A DNA stretch of 64,000 bases, taken from NCBI RefSeq assembly GCF_036013915.1, contig NZ_CP107899.1, positions 2,294,001-2,358,000 of the forward strand, in the 5' to 3' direction. The stretch comes from Streptomyces sp. NBC_00464 (GTDB lineage: Bacteria > Actinomycetota > Actinomycetes > Streptomycetales > Streptomycetaceae). The notes below the pieces were generated by a model. That model saw only the letters and a program-made list of their open reading frames with translations, searched no databases and was not told the DNA's origin. Positions 46,681 to 55,664 of the stretch are shown here, piece after piece; positions within the stretch are counted from its first letter, which is position 1, and the number at the start of each line of letters is the position of its first letter. The translations under genes were made by a program, and so were the position numbers.

Positions 46681-48063
46681 ATGCGTCGAAGAACCCTGTC
46701 CGGACTGGCCATTGCCGCCTGCGCCCTCTCGCTGGCAGCCACCCTCTCCCCCGCCGCCAACGCCTCCGCGGGACGCGACACGGATCGCGGGAACAACCAC
46801 CAAAGCTCCGCGCCCGCCTACAAGCGCGTCGGCTATTTCACCCAATGGGGCGTCTACGGGCGCGACTTCCAGGTCAAGGACCTGGAGACGAGCGGCACGG
46901 CGGCCAGACTCACCCACATCAACTACTCGTTCGGCAACGTCGGCGCCGACGGCAAGTGCTTCACGGGCAACGTGCCCGGCGAGGCCGACGCCTGGGCCGA
47001 CTACGTCCGCCCGCTGGACGCGGCCGGCTCGGTGGACGGCGTGGCCGACACCGACGACCAGGCCCTCGCGGGCAACTTCAACCAGCTGCGCGAGCTCAAG
47101 GCCAAGCACCCCGGCCTCAAGGTGATGATCTCGCTCGGCGGCTGGAGCTGGTCCACCCACTTCTCGGACGCGGCCCGCACCGCCGCCTCCCGCAAGGCCT
47201 TCGTCTCCTCGTGCATCGACCTGTACATCAAGGGCAACCTGCCGGTGGACGGGACGCGCGGCGGCGAGGGTGCCGCGGCCGGTCTCTTCGACGGCGTGGA
47301 CATCGACTGGGAATGGCCGGGATCCGCCGGTGACACGGACACGGTGTACCACCCCGAGGACAAGCGGAACTTCACGGCGCTGGTGCACGAGTTCCGTACC
47401 CAGCTCGACGCGTACGCGAAGACCGGCGCCGCCTCGCGCAAGGGCGGCCACCACGGCACGAAGCCCAAGCACTACGACCTCTCGGCGTTCGTCCCCACGT
47501 CCCCCGAGAAGATCGACGCCGGCTTCGACGTCCCGCGCATCATGCGGGACTTCGACTTCGTCAACCTCCAGGGCTACGACTTCCACGTATCCGGCGAGAA
47601 GACGACGGCCCAGCAGTCCGCGCTCCGCGCGAAGGGCGACTTCAGCGTCGACCAGACCGTGCGCGACTGGCTGAAGCGCGGTGCCCCGGCCCGCAAGCTC
47701 GTCATGGGGATGCCGTTCTACGGTCAGGGCTGGACCGGTGTGACCGGCGGCGGCGACGGCCTCGGCCAGCCCGCCACGGCCCCCGCACCCGCCACCTGGG
47801 CGGCCGGTTACGAGGACTACAAGGCCCTGAAGAAACTGGCCGAATCCGGTACGTACAAGGTCCACCGCAACGTCCGTGACGGCAGCGCCTGGCTGTTCGA
47901 CGGCACCACGCTGTGGACGTACGACGACCCGCAGGTCCTGCGCACCAAGACCGCCTACATCCGCGACCACCGGCTCGGCGGCGCGATGTTCTGGTCGCTG
48001 GACGGGGACACGGAGGACGGCGAGCTGATGGCCGCCGTCGACCGCGGACTCTCCCGGCGATAG
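46681..48063 (+). CDS. Secreted GH18 chitinase
   Basis: Extracellular chitinase of 460 aa. A Sec signal MRRRTLSGLAIAACALSLAA with a further ATLSPAANASA is followed by a short linker and the catalytic barrel from about residue 47 (YKRVGYFTQWGVYGRDFQVK). SLGGWSWS and FDGVDIDWEWPG are the two GH18 signatures, with E211 as proton donor; later come LQGYDFHV and GAMFWSLDGD. No chitin-binding domain is present. ATG 46681 places the signal peptide at the N-terminus; the in-frame ATG at 46648 is less likely. A dre site 76 bp upstream links it to DasR and N-acetylglucosamine control. Confidence 0.95.
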   Translation: MRRRTLSGLAIAACALSLAATLSPAANASAGRDTDRGNNHQSSAPAYKRVGYFTQWGVYGRDFQVKDLETSGTAARLTHINYSFGNVGADGKCFTGNVPGEADAWADYVRPLDAAGSVDGVADTDDQALAGNFNQLRELKAKHPGLKVMISLGGWSWSTHFSDAARTAASRKAFVSSCIDLYIKGNLPVDGTRGGEGAAAGLFDGVDIDWEWPGSAGDTDTVYHPEDKRNFTALVHEFRTQLDAYAKTGAASRKGGHHGTKPKHYDLSAFVPTSPEKIDAGFDVPRIMRDFDFVNLQGYDFHVSGEKTTAQQSALRAKGDFSVDQTVRDWLKRGAPARKLVMGMPFYGQGWTGVTGGGDGLGQPATAPAPATWAAGYEDYKALKKLAESGTYKVHRNVRDGSAWLFDGTTLWTYDDPQVLRTKTAYIRDHRLGGAMFWSLDGDTEDGELMAAVDRGLSRR

Positions 48064-48074
48064 GCACGCCCCTT

Positions 48075-48106
48075 CCGGGGCGGCCGCGACACCGCGGCCG
48101 CCCCGG
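48075..48106 (+). terminator. Hairpin terminator after the chitinase gene
   Basis: Perfect 14-bp arms (48075-48088 and 48093-48106) with an ACAC loop, 12 bp after the chitinase stop and 38 bp before the next start. Confidence 0.85.
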
Positions 48107-48143
48107 ACTCCGCACCGCCACCGCGGCTGGCATGCTGGCCGCC

Positions 48144-49247
48144 ATGGCCACCACCTATCGCTGCCCCCAGGACGGCACCCGTGCCGACGTCACCTCGCTG
48201 ACCTGGTGCTGCCCGGTCTGCCGCGGCCCGTGGGACCTGGACTTCGAACCCACGGGCCCGCTGCGCGCCGGCGAACTGCCCGGCCGGGTCAACTCCCTGT
48301 GGCGGTACGAGGAGGTCCTGCCGCTCTCCTCCCCCGCGACCACCCTCGGCGAGGGCCGCACCCCGCTCGTGCCGCTCACCGCCACGGTCTCGGCCAAACT
48401 CGACTTCCTCATGCCGACGCTCTCCTTCAAGGACCGCGGTGCGGTGATGCTCGCCGAACTGGCCCGCCGCCTCGCCCCCGAGCGCGTCGTCGCGGACAGC
48501 AGCGGCAACGCGGGCACGGCCGTCGCCGCGTACTGCGCCCGCGCCGCACTGCCCTGCACCGTGTACGTCCCCGAGGGCACGTCCGCGAAGAAGACCGAGC
48601 AGATCCGGGCCCACGGCGCCCGGCTGGAGATCGTCCCCGGGGACCGCGAGGCGACCGCCCGCGCGGCCCGCACCGCCGCCGACGCACCCGGCACCTTCTA
48701 CGCCTCGCACGTCTTCAACCCGTACTTCCTGCACGGCACGAAGACCTATGTGTACGAGCTCTGGGAGGACCTCGGCGGCCGGCTCCCCGACGCCATCGCC
48801 GTACCGGTCGGCAACGGCACACTGCTCCTCGGCGCGGCCCTGGCCACCGCCGAGCTCCTCGCCCAGGGCCTGATCGACACCCGCCCCGCGCTGGTCGCCG
48901 TCCAGGCCGAGGCCGTGTCCCCGCTGGCCGCGGCCTTCCACGCCGGGGCCGAGGACCTCCTCGGCGTCACTGCCGACGCCGCCACCTCCCCCACCCTCGC
49001 CGAGGGCATCGCCATCCCGCGCCCGCCGCGCGCCCGGTCGATCCTGGCGGCGGTGCGGGAGTCGGGCGGCACCTTCCTGACCGTGACCGAGGATCAGATC
49101 CGCACCGCACAGCGGGATCTGGCCACCCGCGGCTTCTACGTGGAGACGACGGGCGTGGCCTGCTGGGCGGCGGTGGGCGGCTGGACGGACCGCAGCGTCG
49201 TCGTACCGCTGTGCGGCGCGGGTCTCAAGACGGGGCTCGCGGACTGA
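48144..49247 (+). CDS. Threonine-synthase-like PLP-dependent enzyme
   Basis: Protein of 367 aa in the tryptophan-synthase-beta-like PLP fold. The N-terminus has a CxC-type zinc-finger look (YRCPQDGTRADVTSLTWCCP, then VCRG), as in many ThrC-like proteins. The PLP lysine is in MPTLSFKDRGAV, followed by SSGNAGTAVAAY (phosphate region). TLGEGRTPLVPL is the threonine-synthase opening. The likely reaction is O-phosphohomoserine to threonine or a related elimination/replacement, but a paralogue of other specificity cannot be ruled out because no threonine genes are adjacent. ATG 48144 is chosen; an ATG at 48132 is also in frame. Confidence 0.88.
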   Translation: MATTYRCPQDGTRADVTSLTWCCPVCRGPWDLDFEPTGPLRAGELPGRVNSLWRYEEVLPLSSPATTLGEGRTPLVPLTATVSAKLDFLMPTLSFKDRGAVMLAELARRLAPERVVADSSGNAGTAVAAYCARAALPCTVYVPEGTSAKKTEQIRAHGARLEIVPGDREATARAARTAADAPGTFYASHVFNPYFLHGTKTYVYELWEDLGGRLPDAIAVPVGNGTLLLGAALATAELLAQGLIDTRPALVAVQAEAVSPLAAAFHAGAEDLLGVTADAATSPTLAEGIAIPRPPRARSILAAVRESGGTFLTVTEDQIRTAQRDLATRGFYVETTGVACWAAVGGWTDRSVVVPLCGAGLKTGLAD

Positions 49248-49325
49248 GCGTCCGCGCTCCCGCGTCAGCCGTTCACCCGCGCGCCGTGCCCCGCCGCACG
49301 GCGCGCGTTTCCCTACGTTCGTACC

Positions 49326-51926
49326 GTGAGCCCTTCGCGTACCACTCTCCTCACGTCCCTCGTCGCCTGCGCCCTGATCGCGTCGGCGCCCCTGCCACCC
49401 GTCGCGTACGCCGCCGATCAGCGGCCGTCCGCCCCGGCGGCCGTGGCCTGCGGCCGGGACACGGACCCCGCCTGGGCCCTGACGTCCACGACGTTCGGCG
49501 AGGCCGCCGGCTACGACCCCTACGTCGGCAACGGCTACCTGGGGCACCGCGTACCGGCCGCGGGTGCCGGGTACGCCGAGCGCGAGGAGAAGACCGGCTG
49601 GCCGCTGTTCACCCCGCGCTACGACGGGGCGTTCGTCTCCGGGCTCTTCGGCCGCGAGAAGGACCTGGCGGCGGGCCGCGAGGTGGCCGCCGCGCTGCCG
49701 AGCTGGACCAACCTCGATGTGCGGGTGGGCAAGGAGACATACGGCTCCGCCACCCCGGCCGGCCGGATCTCCCGGTACCGCCAGACGGTGTTCCTGCGGT
49801 GCGGACTGGTGCGCACGTCACTGCGGTGGACCACGGCCGACGGCCGCGCGACGGACCTGACGTACGAGGTGCTGGCCGACCGCGCCGAGGTCAACACCGG
49901 TGCCGTGCGGCTGCGGATGACCCCGCACTGGACCGGCACCGCGACGGTCACCGGCCGGCTCGACCCGCGCGGCGCACGCCGGATCGACCTGGAGGACGAC
50001 GGGACGTTCCGCACCCGGGGCACGGGGACGGCGGGCGCGATCGTCCAGACGATGCGCCCGGCGGGCGCGAACGGGCAGGCGTCCCGGGTGACCGCGGGGC
50101 GCACGTACACGTATCTGAAGTACGTCGGGGTGGACACCGCGCTCACCTCACGCGCCCCGCGCACCACCGCGCGCGAGGCGTCCCGGGACGCGGCGAGGCG
50201 CGGCTGGCCCGCCGTACTCGCCGAGAACGCCGCCGTCTGGCGCCGCGACTGGGCCGCCGACGTGTCCGTGCCGGGCAGTCCCGATCTGCAGAAGTGGCTG
50301 CGCTCCGCCCAGTACGGACTCCTCGCCTCCACCCGCACCGGTTCCCGCGACAGCATCGCTCCGGCCGGGCTGACCAGTGACAACTACGCGGGCATGGTCT
50401 TCTGGGACGCGGAGACCTGGATGTACCCGGGACTGCTCGCCACCCGTCCCGAACTGGCCCGTTCGGTGGTCGAGTACCGCTACCGGACGCGCGACGAGGC
50501 CCGTACGAACGCGGAGAAGCTCGGCTTCAAGGGGCTGTTCTACCCGTGGACGAGCGCGAGCAAGGGCAATCTCTGGTCCGAGTGCCAGAGCTGGAACCCG
50601 CCGCACTGCGTGACCCAGAACCACCTCCAGGGCGATGTCTCGCTGGCCGTCTGGCAGTACTACCTGGCCACCGGCGACCGCGACTGGCTGGCCGGCCACG
50701 GCTGGCAGATGCTCCAGGGCATCGCCGACTTCTGGGCCTCGCGCGCCACCGCGAACGACGACGGCAGCTACTCGGTGAAGGAGGTCGCGGGGCCTGACGA
50801 ATACAGCAACGGCGTCACCGACGGGGTGTTCACCAACGCCGTCGCGGCCACCGCCCTGCGCAACGCCACCCGCGCGGCGCAGCTCCTCGGGCACCCCGCT
50901 CCGGACGAGTGGAAGGAGGTCGCCGACGGTCTGCGCATCCCGTACGACCCGGAACGCAAGCTCTACCTCCAGTACGCGGGCTACGACGGCTCGACGATCA
51001 AGCAGGCCGACACGGTCCTGCTGATCTACCCCCTGGAATGGCCGATGGAGCCGGGTGCGGCCGCCTCGACGCTCGACTACTACGCGGCGCACACCGATCC
51101 GGACGGCCCGGCGATGACGGACTCGGTGCACGCGATCGACGCGGCCGCGATCGGGGAGCCGGGCTGTGCCACGTATACCTATCTCCAGCGTGCGGTGCGC
51201 CCGTTCATGCGCGGCCCGTACGCCGTCTTCAGTGAGGCGCGCGGCGCGAAGGCCGGCGCCCAGGACCCTCTCTCCGGTTTCCCGGCCGAGGACTTCCTCA
51301 CCGGCAAGGGCGGTTTCCTCCAGGTGTTCACGCACGGGCTGACGGGGCTGCGGCTGCGGGAGGACGGGGTGCGCCTGGACCCGATGCTGCCGCCGCAGCT
51401 GCGTGAGGGAGTCAAGCTGACGGGGCTGCACTATCAGGGGCGTACGTACGACATCGCGATCGGCCCCCGCACGACGGAGGTCCGGCTGACGTCGGGCGCC
51501 CCCTTCACCCTCCACACCCCGTCGGGTCCCCGCTCCCTGTCCACCACCCTCACTCTCCCCACGCGCCGCCCGGACCTGACCCCGACCACCGACGCGGCGC
51601 GCTGCCGCCCGGCGACGGCGACGTCCGAGACACCCGGCCTGTACGCGGCGGCGGCGGTGGACGGCAGCCCGGCGACGGCGTGGTCGCCGGACGGGGAGAC
51701 GGGCTCACTGACGGTGGATCTGGGGCGGGCGGCCCCGGTGACGGGATTCGCGCCCGAGTGGACGGACGTACCCCCCGCCTCGCACCGCCTGGAGACCTCG
51801 GCCGACGGCAGGAACTGGCAGCCGTACCGGGCGGGGGCGGTGGCCCGCGAGGTGCGGGTGACGGTCGTTTCGGCGGATGCGGCCGAACCCACGGGCGTAC
51901 GGGAACTGAAGGTCACGCGGTCTTAG
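49326..51926 (+). CDS. Secreted GH65 glycoside hydrolase with C-terminal discoidin-like domain
   Basis: Extracellular protein of 866 aa. The signal peptide is TLLTSLVACALIASAPLPPV, ending near AYAA. The GH65 architecture is complete: N-terminal beta-sandwich (GYDPYVGNGYLGHRVP), the alpha/alpha barrel (MVFWDAETWMYPGLLATRPE), catalytic acid E492 in EVAGPDEYSNGVTDG, and KQADTVLLIYPLEWPM. The C-terminal about 130 residues look like an F5/8 (discoidin) carbohydrate-binding domain (AAAVDGSPATAWSPDGE). A secreted, hydrolase-type member such as an acid trehalase is likely, rather than a phosphorylase. GTG 49326 lacks a clear ribosome site. The gene overlaps the convergent exporter gene by 14 bp. Confidence 0.9.
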   Translation: MSPSRTTLLTSLVACALIASAPLPPVAYAADQRPSAPAAVACGRDTDPAWALTSTTFGEAAGYDPYVGNGYLGHRVPAAGAGYAEREEKTGWPLFTPRYDGAFVSGLFGREKDLAAGREVAAALPSWTNLDVRVGKETYGSATPAGRISRYRQTVFLRCGLVRTSLRWTTADGRATDLTYEVLADRAEVNTGAVRLRMTPHWTGTATVTGRLDPRGARRIDLEDDGTFRTRGTGTAGAIVQTMRPAGANGQASRVTAGRTYTYLKYVGVDTALTSRAPRTTAREASRDAARRGWPAVLAENAAVWRRDWAADVSVPGSPDLQKWLRSAQYGLLASTRTGSRDSIAPAGLTSDNYAGMVFWDAETWMYPGLLATRPELARSVVEYRYRTRDEARTNAEKLGFKGLFYPWTSASKGNLWSECQSWNPPHCVTQNHLQGDVSLAVWQYYLATGDRDWLAGHGWQMLQGIADFWASRATANDDGSYSVKEVAGPDEYSNGVTDGVFTNAVAATALRNATRAAQLLGHPAPDEWKEVADGLRIPYDPERKLYLQYAGYDGSTIKQADTVLLIYPLEWPMEPGAAASTLDYYAAHTDPDGPAMTDSVHAIDAAAIGEPGCATYTYLQRAVRPFMRGPYAVFSEARGAKAGAQDPLSGFPAEDFLTGKGGFLQVFTHGLTGLRLREDGVRLDPMLPPQLREGVKLTGLHYQGRTYDIAIGPRTTEVRLTSGAPFTLHTPSGPRSLSTTLTLPTRRPDLTPTTDAARCRPATATSETPGLYAAAAVDGSPATAWSPDGETGSLTVDLGRAAPVTGFAPEWTDVPPASHRLETSADGRNWQPYRAGAVAREVRVTVVSADAAEPTGVRELKVTRS

Positions 51927-52803
51927 GACGGGCGCGGCGGACCTCGGCCGGCCGTCGGCGCGCTGCCGGCCGGCCGAGCAGGATTCCGCCCAGCACGAGG
52001 ACGAGCCCGCAGATCTGCCGGAGGGTGAGCGACTCCCCGGCGATCACCGTGCCGAGGAGCACTCCGGTCACCGGGTTGAGCAGCCCGACCAGGCCGACCG
52101 TCGCGGCGGGCAGATGGCGCAGTCCGGCGAACCAGGCGGCGAAGGCGAGAGCGGTCGCCACCACGGTGACGTACCCGAACCCGAGGACGGCCGGCCCGTC
52201 GAGCGCGGGCGGCGCGCCTTCCACGGCCGCGGCGAGGGGCAGCAGGAGCAGGCCACCGGCGATCAGCTGCCAGGAGGTGGAGGCAAGGATGTCGGTCCCG
52301 GCGCCCCAGCGCTTGGTGAGGATGTAGCCGAGGGACGACATCGTCAGGGCGGCGACCGAGGCGAGCACCCCGCGGACGTCGGCCTGGACGGTCCCGGTCA
52401 GCAGCATGAGGCACACCCCGCCGATACCGGCTGCCGCCCCCAGCAGGGGCAGCAGCCCCGGCCGCTCGGCCACGAGCGCCCAGGCGATCAGCATCATGGC
52501 CACCGGTGAGGCGGCCATGATCGTCGAGGCGGTGCTGGTCGGGAGCAGCTGCGCGGCGACGTACACGAGGGCGAAGAAGCCGCCCATGTTCAGGACGCCG
52601 AGGACCACGGCCTTCCACCACCAGGAGCCGTGGGGGCGTCGGCGGGAGACTGCCAGGAGCAGCAGCCCGGCGGGCAGGGCCCTGATGGCGGCTCCGTAGA
52701 GCGGGGTCTCGGCGGGCAGGTAGGCGTGGGTGACGTAGTAGTTCGTCCCCCAGGCCACCGGGGCGATCGCCGTGATCAGCACCCACCGCAAAGTAGCTTC
52801 CAT
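51913..52803 (-). CDS. EamA/DMT-family exporter
   Basis: Ten-helix metabolite exporter of 296 aa. The two EamA halves are visible (LITAIAPVAWGTNYYVTHAY; then VLASVAALTMSSLGYILTKR), with the motif LVYVAAQLLPTSTASTIMAA in half one and GLRHLPAATVGLVGLLNPVT in half two. ATG 52803 lies inside a 20-bp operator palindrome. The divergent MarR gene starts 49 bp away and probably represses it. The stop overlaps the GH65 gene tail-to-tail by 14 bp. Confidence 0.92.
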   Translation of the reverse strand: MEATLRWVLITAIAPVAWGTNYYVTHAYLPAETPLYGAAIRALPAGLLLLAVSRRRPHGSWWWKAVVLGVLNMGGFFALVYVAAQLLPTSTASTIMAASPVAMMLIAWALVAERPGLLPLLGAAAGIGGVCLMLLTGTVQADVRGVLASVAALTMSSLGYILTKRWGAGTDILASTSWQLIAGGLLLLPLAAAVEGAPPALDGPAVLGFGYVTVVATALAFAAWFAGLRHLPAATVGLVGLLNPVTGVLLGTVIAGESLTLRQICGLVLVLGGILLGRPAARRRPAEVRRARPKTA

Positions 52804-52812
52804 GGAAGCTAC
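52793..52812. promoter_or_regulatory. MarR operator 1 (perfect 20-bp palindrome)
   Basis: GTAGCTTCCATGGAAGCTAC is fully self-complementary and spans the EamA start codon, so a bound regulator would block both transcription and the start region. Confidence 0.8.
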
Positions 52813-52822
52813 AGTACCGGAA

Positions 52823-52842
52823 ATATCTTCCCTGGAAGCTAC
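52823..52842. promoter_or_regulatory. MarR operator 2 (near-identical copy)
   Basis: This 20-bp site matches operator 1 at 17 of 20 positions. Centre-to-centre spacing is 30 bp, about three helical turns, so two dimers can sit on the same face. It lies just before the MarR start at 52852. Confidence 0.8.
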
Positions 52843-52851
52843 AATGGGGCC

Positions 52852-53376
52852 ATGCCGGATTCCACCACCCCCCAGCCCCTGGACCACGTGGCCCGCATCC
52901 AGGCCGAGTGGGCCCGCGAGCGCCCGGATCTCGACGTGCGCCCCCAGGGCGTGATCGGCCGCCTGCACCGGCTGGCCGGGCTGCTCACGGAGGAACTGTG
53001 CGTGGTGTACCGCCGGTTCGGCCTGAGCGAGGGCGAGTTCGACGTACTGGCCGCGCTGCGCCGGGCCGGGGAGCCGTTCGAGCGGGCCCCCGGCGAACTG
53101 GCCGCGCACACCATGGTGACCACCGGTGCGATGACCAAGCGCATCGACCGTCTTGAGCGCTCCGGCCTGGTCACCCGCCGCCGGGCGGCAGGCGACGGCC
53201 GTGCCCGCGTGGTCGCCCTCACCCCCGCCGGCCGTGACCTGATCGACCGGGCCTTCACCGAGCACATGCGCAACGAACGCCGCCTCCTCTCCACCCTGAC
53301 CGGCGACGAGGCGGCGGCACTTGAGCCGCTGCTGACGGTGTGGCTGGAGCGGGTGGAGCCACCACAGGGGGAATGA
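52852..53376 (+). CDS. MarR-family transcriptional regulator
   Basis: Regulator of 174 aa. A leader of about 35 residues (DSTTPQPLDHVARIQAEWAR) precedes helix 1, then the winged HTH: VYRRFGLSEGEFDVLAALRR, APGELAAHTMVTTGAMTKRI, and the wing TRRRAAGDGRARVVALTPAG. ATG 52852 follows AATGGGGCC. It is divergent from the EamA gene, with paired palindromes in the 48-bp gap, and probably controls both genes. Ligand unknown. Confidence 0.92.
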   Translation: MPDSTTPQPLDHVARIQAEWARERPDLDVRPQGVIGRLHRLAGLLTEELCVVYRRFGLSEGEFDVLAALRRAGEPFERAPGELAAHTMVTTGAMTKRIDRLERSGLVTRRRAAGDGRARVVALTPAGRDLIDRAFTEHMRNERRLLSTLTGDEAAALEPLLTVWLERVEPPQGE

Positions 53377-53635
53377 GCACGGGCCGGCCGGCGTCGGCCG
53401 CGTACGAATCCCAAAGGATGACCAACCACTCGATACGCCTTGAACCGCACAGAACGTGAACTGCACGGCGTGGAAGCCCGCGCTCCACAGCCGGTGTTGC
53501 GGCCAAGATTGGTCCGATCACGCCAAGATTCAGTAACAGAGTCATCTGATAACTTAAATCGAGATCCCGAGCCGGAATGGAGGTACGAGGGGCAGGTCCG
53601 ACCCTGAACCGGTCGAGGGCATCCCTCAGATCACA

Positions 53636-54448
53636 ATGCTGCAAGTGCGCAAGCTCGAGCGTTACAAGGACGATCAGGGAAACGAGATCGTCTACGACGG
53701 AGAGATCCGTGCGGAAAAGATCGATATCCGCTTCAAGGGGTCGAACAACAGACTCGTCATCAGTCCCAAAGCGGATATCCAGGACCTACTCGTCACCTTC
53801 ACGGGAGACAACGGTCAGATAGACATCGAGCAGACCACGAAGAAGCGCGCAGGCCTCCGCTTCGAACTGCGCTGCGGGCACAAGTCCCAGATCCGGATCG
53901 GCGAGAACGTGGGCTGCGCGGGCCGCACCTTCATCTCCGCCGTCGAAGGCGTGTCCGTGTCGATCGGTGCCGACGTGATGTTCGCCAAGAACATCGAGGT
54001 GCGCGGCGACGACACCCACCCGATCTTCGACGTGCGCACCGAGAAGCGCGTGAACCCGTCCCAGTCGATCGTCGTGGGCGAGCACGTCTGGATCGCGAAG
54101 CACGCGGTCGTGATGGGCGGCGTCACCATCGGCAGCGGCTCGGTGATCGGCTTCCGCAGCGTCGTCACGAAGTCCATCCCCAACAACTGCACCGCGGTGG
54201 GGTCACCGGCGCGAGTGGTGCGGCGGAACATCGCCTGGGAGCGGCCCGAGGTCGTCGGGCGCCAGCCCAATGAGCTGTATCCGCGCAAGGGCGAGAAGTC
54301 CACGCAGTACTGGAATCCCACCGAGGACGACGGTGGTTCGGAGAAGATCGTGGTGCGGCCGAAGCCCAAGGGGCAGCAGCAGCGGCGACTGGTCCGTTTC
54401 CTTCCGGCTTCGGTCCGGCGGCTGGCCAGGAAAATTCGATCTTCCTGA
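53636..54448 (+). CDS. Hexapeptide-repeat acyltransferase (LbH)
   Basis: Protein of 270 aa with a left-handed beta-helix, as in sugar O-acetyltransferases of surface polymers. The helix core includes IRIGENVGCAGRTFISAVEG, IVVGEHVWIAKHAVVMGGVT, IGSGSVIGFRSVVTKSIPNN and the closing CTAVGSPARVVRRN. A histidine in GDDTHPIFDV is a candidate catalytic base. The N-terminal about 90 residues are a beta-rich extension of unknown role, and the C-terminus is basic (KPKGQQQRRLVRFLPASVRR). ATG 53636 is the first that keeps the beta-rich start. Convergent with the SDR operon, suggesting a surface-polymer locus. Confidence 0.82.
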   Translation: MLQVRKLERYKDDQGNEIVYDGEIRAEKIDIRFKGSNNRLVISPKADIQDLLVTFTGDNGQIDIEQTTKKRAGLRFELRCGHKSQIRIGENVGCAGRTFISAVEGVSVSIGADVMFAKNIEVRGDDTHPIFDVRTEKRVNPSQSIVVGEHVWIAKHAVVMGGVTIGSGSVIGFRSVVTKSIPNNCTAVGSPARVVRRNIAWERPEVVGRQPNELYPRKGEKSTQYWNPTEDDGGSEKIVVRPKPKGQQQRRLVRFLPASVRRLARKIRSS

Positions 54449-54490
54449 AGCGCCCGCTTTCGGCAATTCAGCGAAATTGCACCACATTGC

Positions 54491-54536
54491 CACATTGCCT
54501 CGGGCCCGGACGAAAGTCCGGGCCCGAGGCAATGTG
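54491..54536. terminator. Bidirectional terminator with GAAA tetraloop
   Basis: Perfect 21-bp arms (54491-54511 and 54516-54536) closed by a C(GAAA)G tetraloop, between the convergent acyltransferase (stop 54448) and SDR (stop 54591) genes. Confidence 0.92.
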
Positions 54537-54590
54537 CGTGCTGGTGTTTCTGTCGATCCGTGCCGGTGGCGTGCCCCGACGGCGGATTCG

Positions 54591-55664
54591 CTAGAGCGCC
54601 GGGGCGCTCGACTCCAGATGGGTCACCATACGGTTCAGCCCGGTCGGCAGATCGACCACCGGGTTCCAGCCGAGAGCGGTGAGCCGCGTGCTGTCCAGGC
54701 CCTGCTTCTTGGTCAGGCTGTAGGCGCGCGCGTCGGACTCGTTGGTGAAGCGGAGCTGCTGCCCACGCTCCGGGCGCACCTCGGTGAAGAGCTCCGCCAG
54801 CCGCCGGATCGAGACCAGACCGGCCGGGTCCGCGACGTTGTAGGCGACCTGGTCACCGCGGAGCAGCGTGTAGAACAGCCCCGCGATGGCGTCGGCCACG
54901 TAGGTGTAGGTCCGTACGCCGGAACCGTCGCTGTTGAGCACGATGTCCTTGCCGGCCACCACGTTCGCCGCGAAGTCGGCCTGCACCCGGCCGTCGTCCA
55001 GCGCCATTCCCGGCCCGTAGACGTGACCGAACCTGACGACGTGGCTCTCGATGCCGTACTGCGCCTGGTAGGTCGCGCAGATCGTCTCCGCCGCGCGCTT
55101 CCCCTCGGCGTAGCAGGCCCGCGGGTTGAGGATGTCGAACCCGCCGTAGCTCTGCTCGTCGATGAGCTCGGTCTCCGGGGCCTGGGCGCCGTAGACCTCC
55201 GCCGAGGACATCAGCAGGAATCCGCGGCTGGCCTTCTCCACACAGAGGTCGAGCAGGTTGAACGTGCCCAGCAGGTTCGCCTTGATCGTCATGACCGGCG
55301 CACTGCCGTGCAGGGCGGGCCGTGCGGCGCTCGCTCCGTGGATCACGTAGTCGACGGGGCCGGGCAGCTCCAGCGGAGCCGACACGTCCTGGACGACGAG
55401 GTTGAAGTCCGGACGGTCGAGCACGTCCGCGAGCAGCCGCCTGGCCTTCTCCTCGTTCCGCACCAGGCCGTGCACGGTGATACCCGCGCCGTGCCGGTCG
55501 TTCAGTGCGAGGAGGGTGTAGACGACGTACGACGGCAGCATGCCGCTCGCGCCGGTGACCAGCACGGTGCGGCCGGAAAGCTCGCTCCACGGCAGGTCGC
55601 GGTCAAGGATCTCGTCGAGGTCGTGCGCCACGACCGGGCTGGAGACGGTGGTCAATGGAATCAC
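54591..55664 (-). CDS. NAD-dependent epimerase/dehydratase (extended SDR)
   Basis: Oxidoreductase of 357 aa. The NAD-binding motif is RTVLVTGASGMLPSYVVY after a 30-residue leader. The catalytic residues are seen in LLMSSAEVYGAQ (serine) and ACYAEGKRAAE (YxxxK). VRFGHVYGPGM and the later IRRLAELFTEVRPERGQ are typical of nucleotide-sugar epimerases and dehydratases. GTG 55664 overlaps the cytidylyltransferase stop by 4 nt (GTGA), so the two are translated together. Linkage suggests it acts on a CDP-activated polyol or sugar, or supplies its precursor. Confidence 0.88.
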   Translation of the reverse strand: MIPLTTVSSPVVAHDLDEILDRDLPWSELSGRTVLVTGASGMLPSYVVYTLLALNDRHGAGITVHGLVRNEEKARRLLADVLDRPDFNLVVQDVSAPLELPGPVDYVIHGASAARPALHGSAPVMTIKANLLGTFNLLDLCVEKASRGFLLMSSAEVYGAQAPETELIDEQSYGGFDILNPRACYAEGKRAAETICATYQAQYGIESHVVRFGHVYGPGMALDDGRVQADFAANVVAGKDIVLNSDGSGVRTYTYVADAIAGLFYTLLRGDQVAYNVADPAGLVSIRRLAELFTEVRPERGQQLRFTNESDARAYSLTKKQGLDSTRLTALGWNPVVDLPTGLNRMVTHLESSAPAL

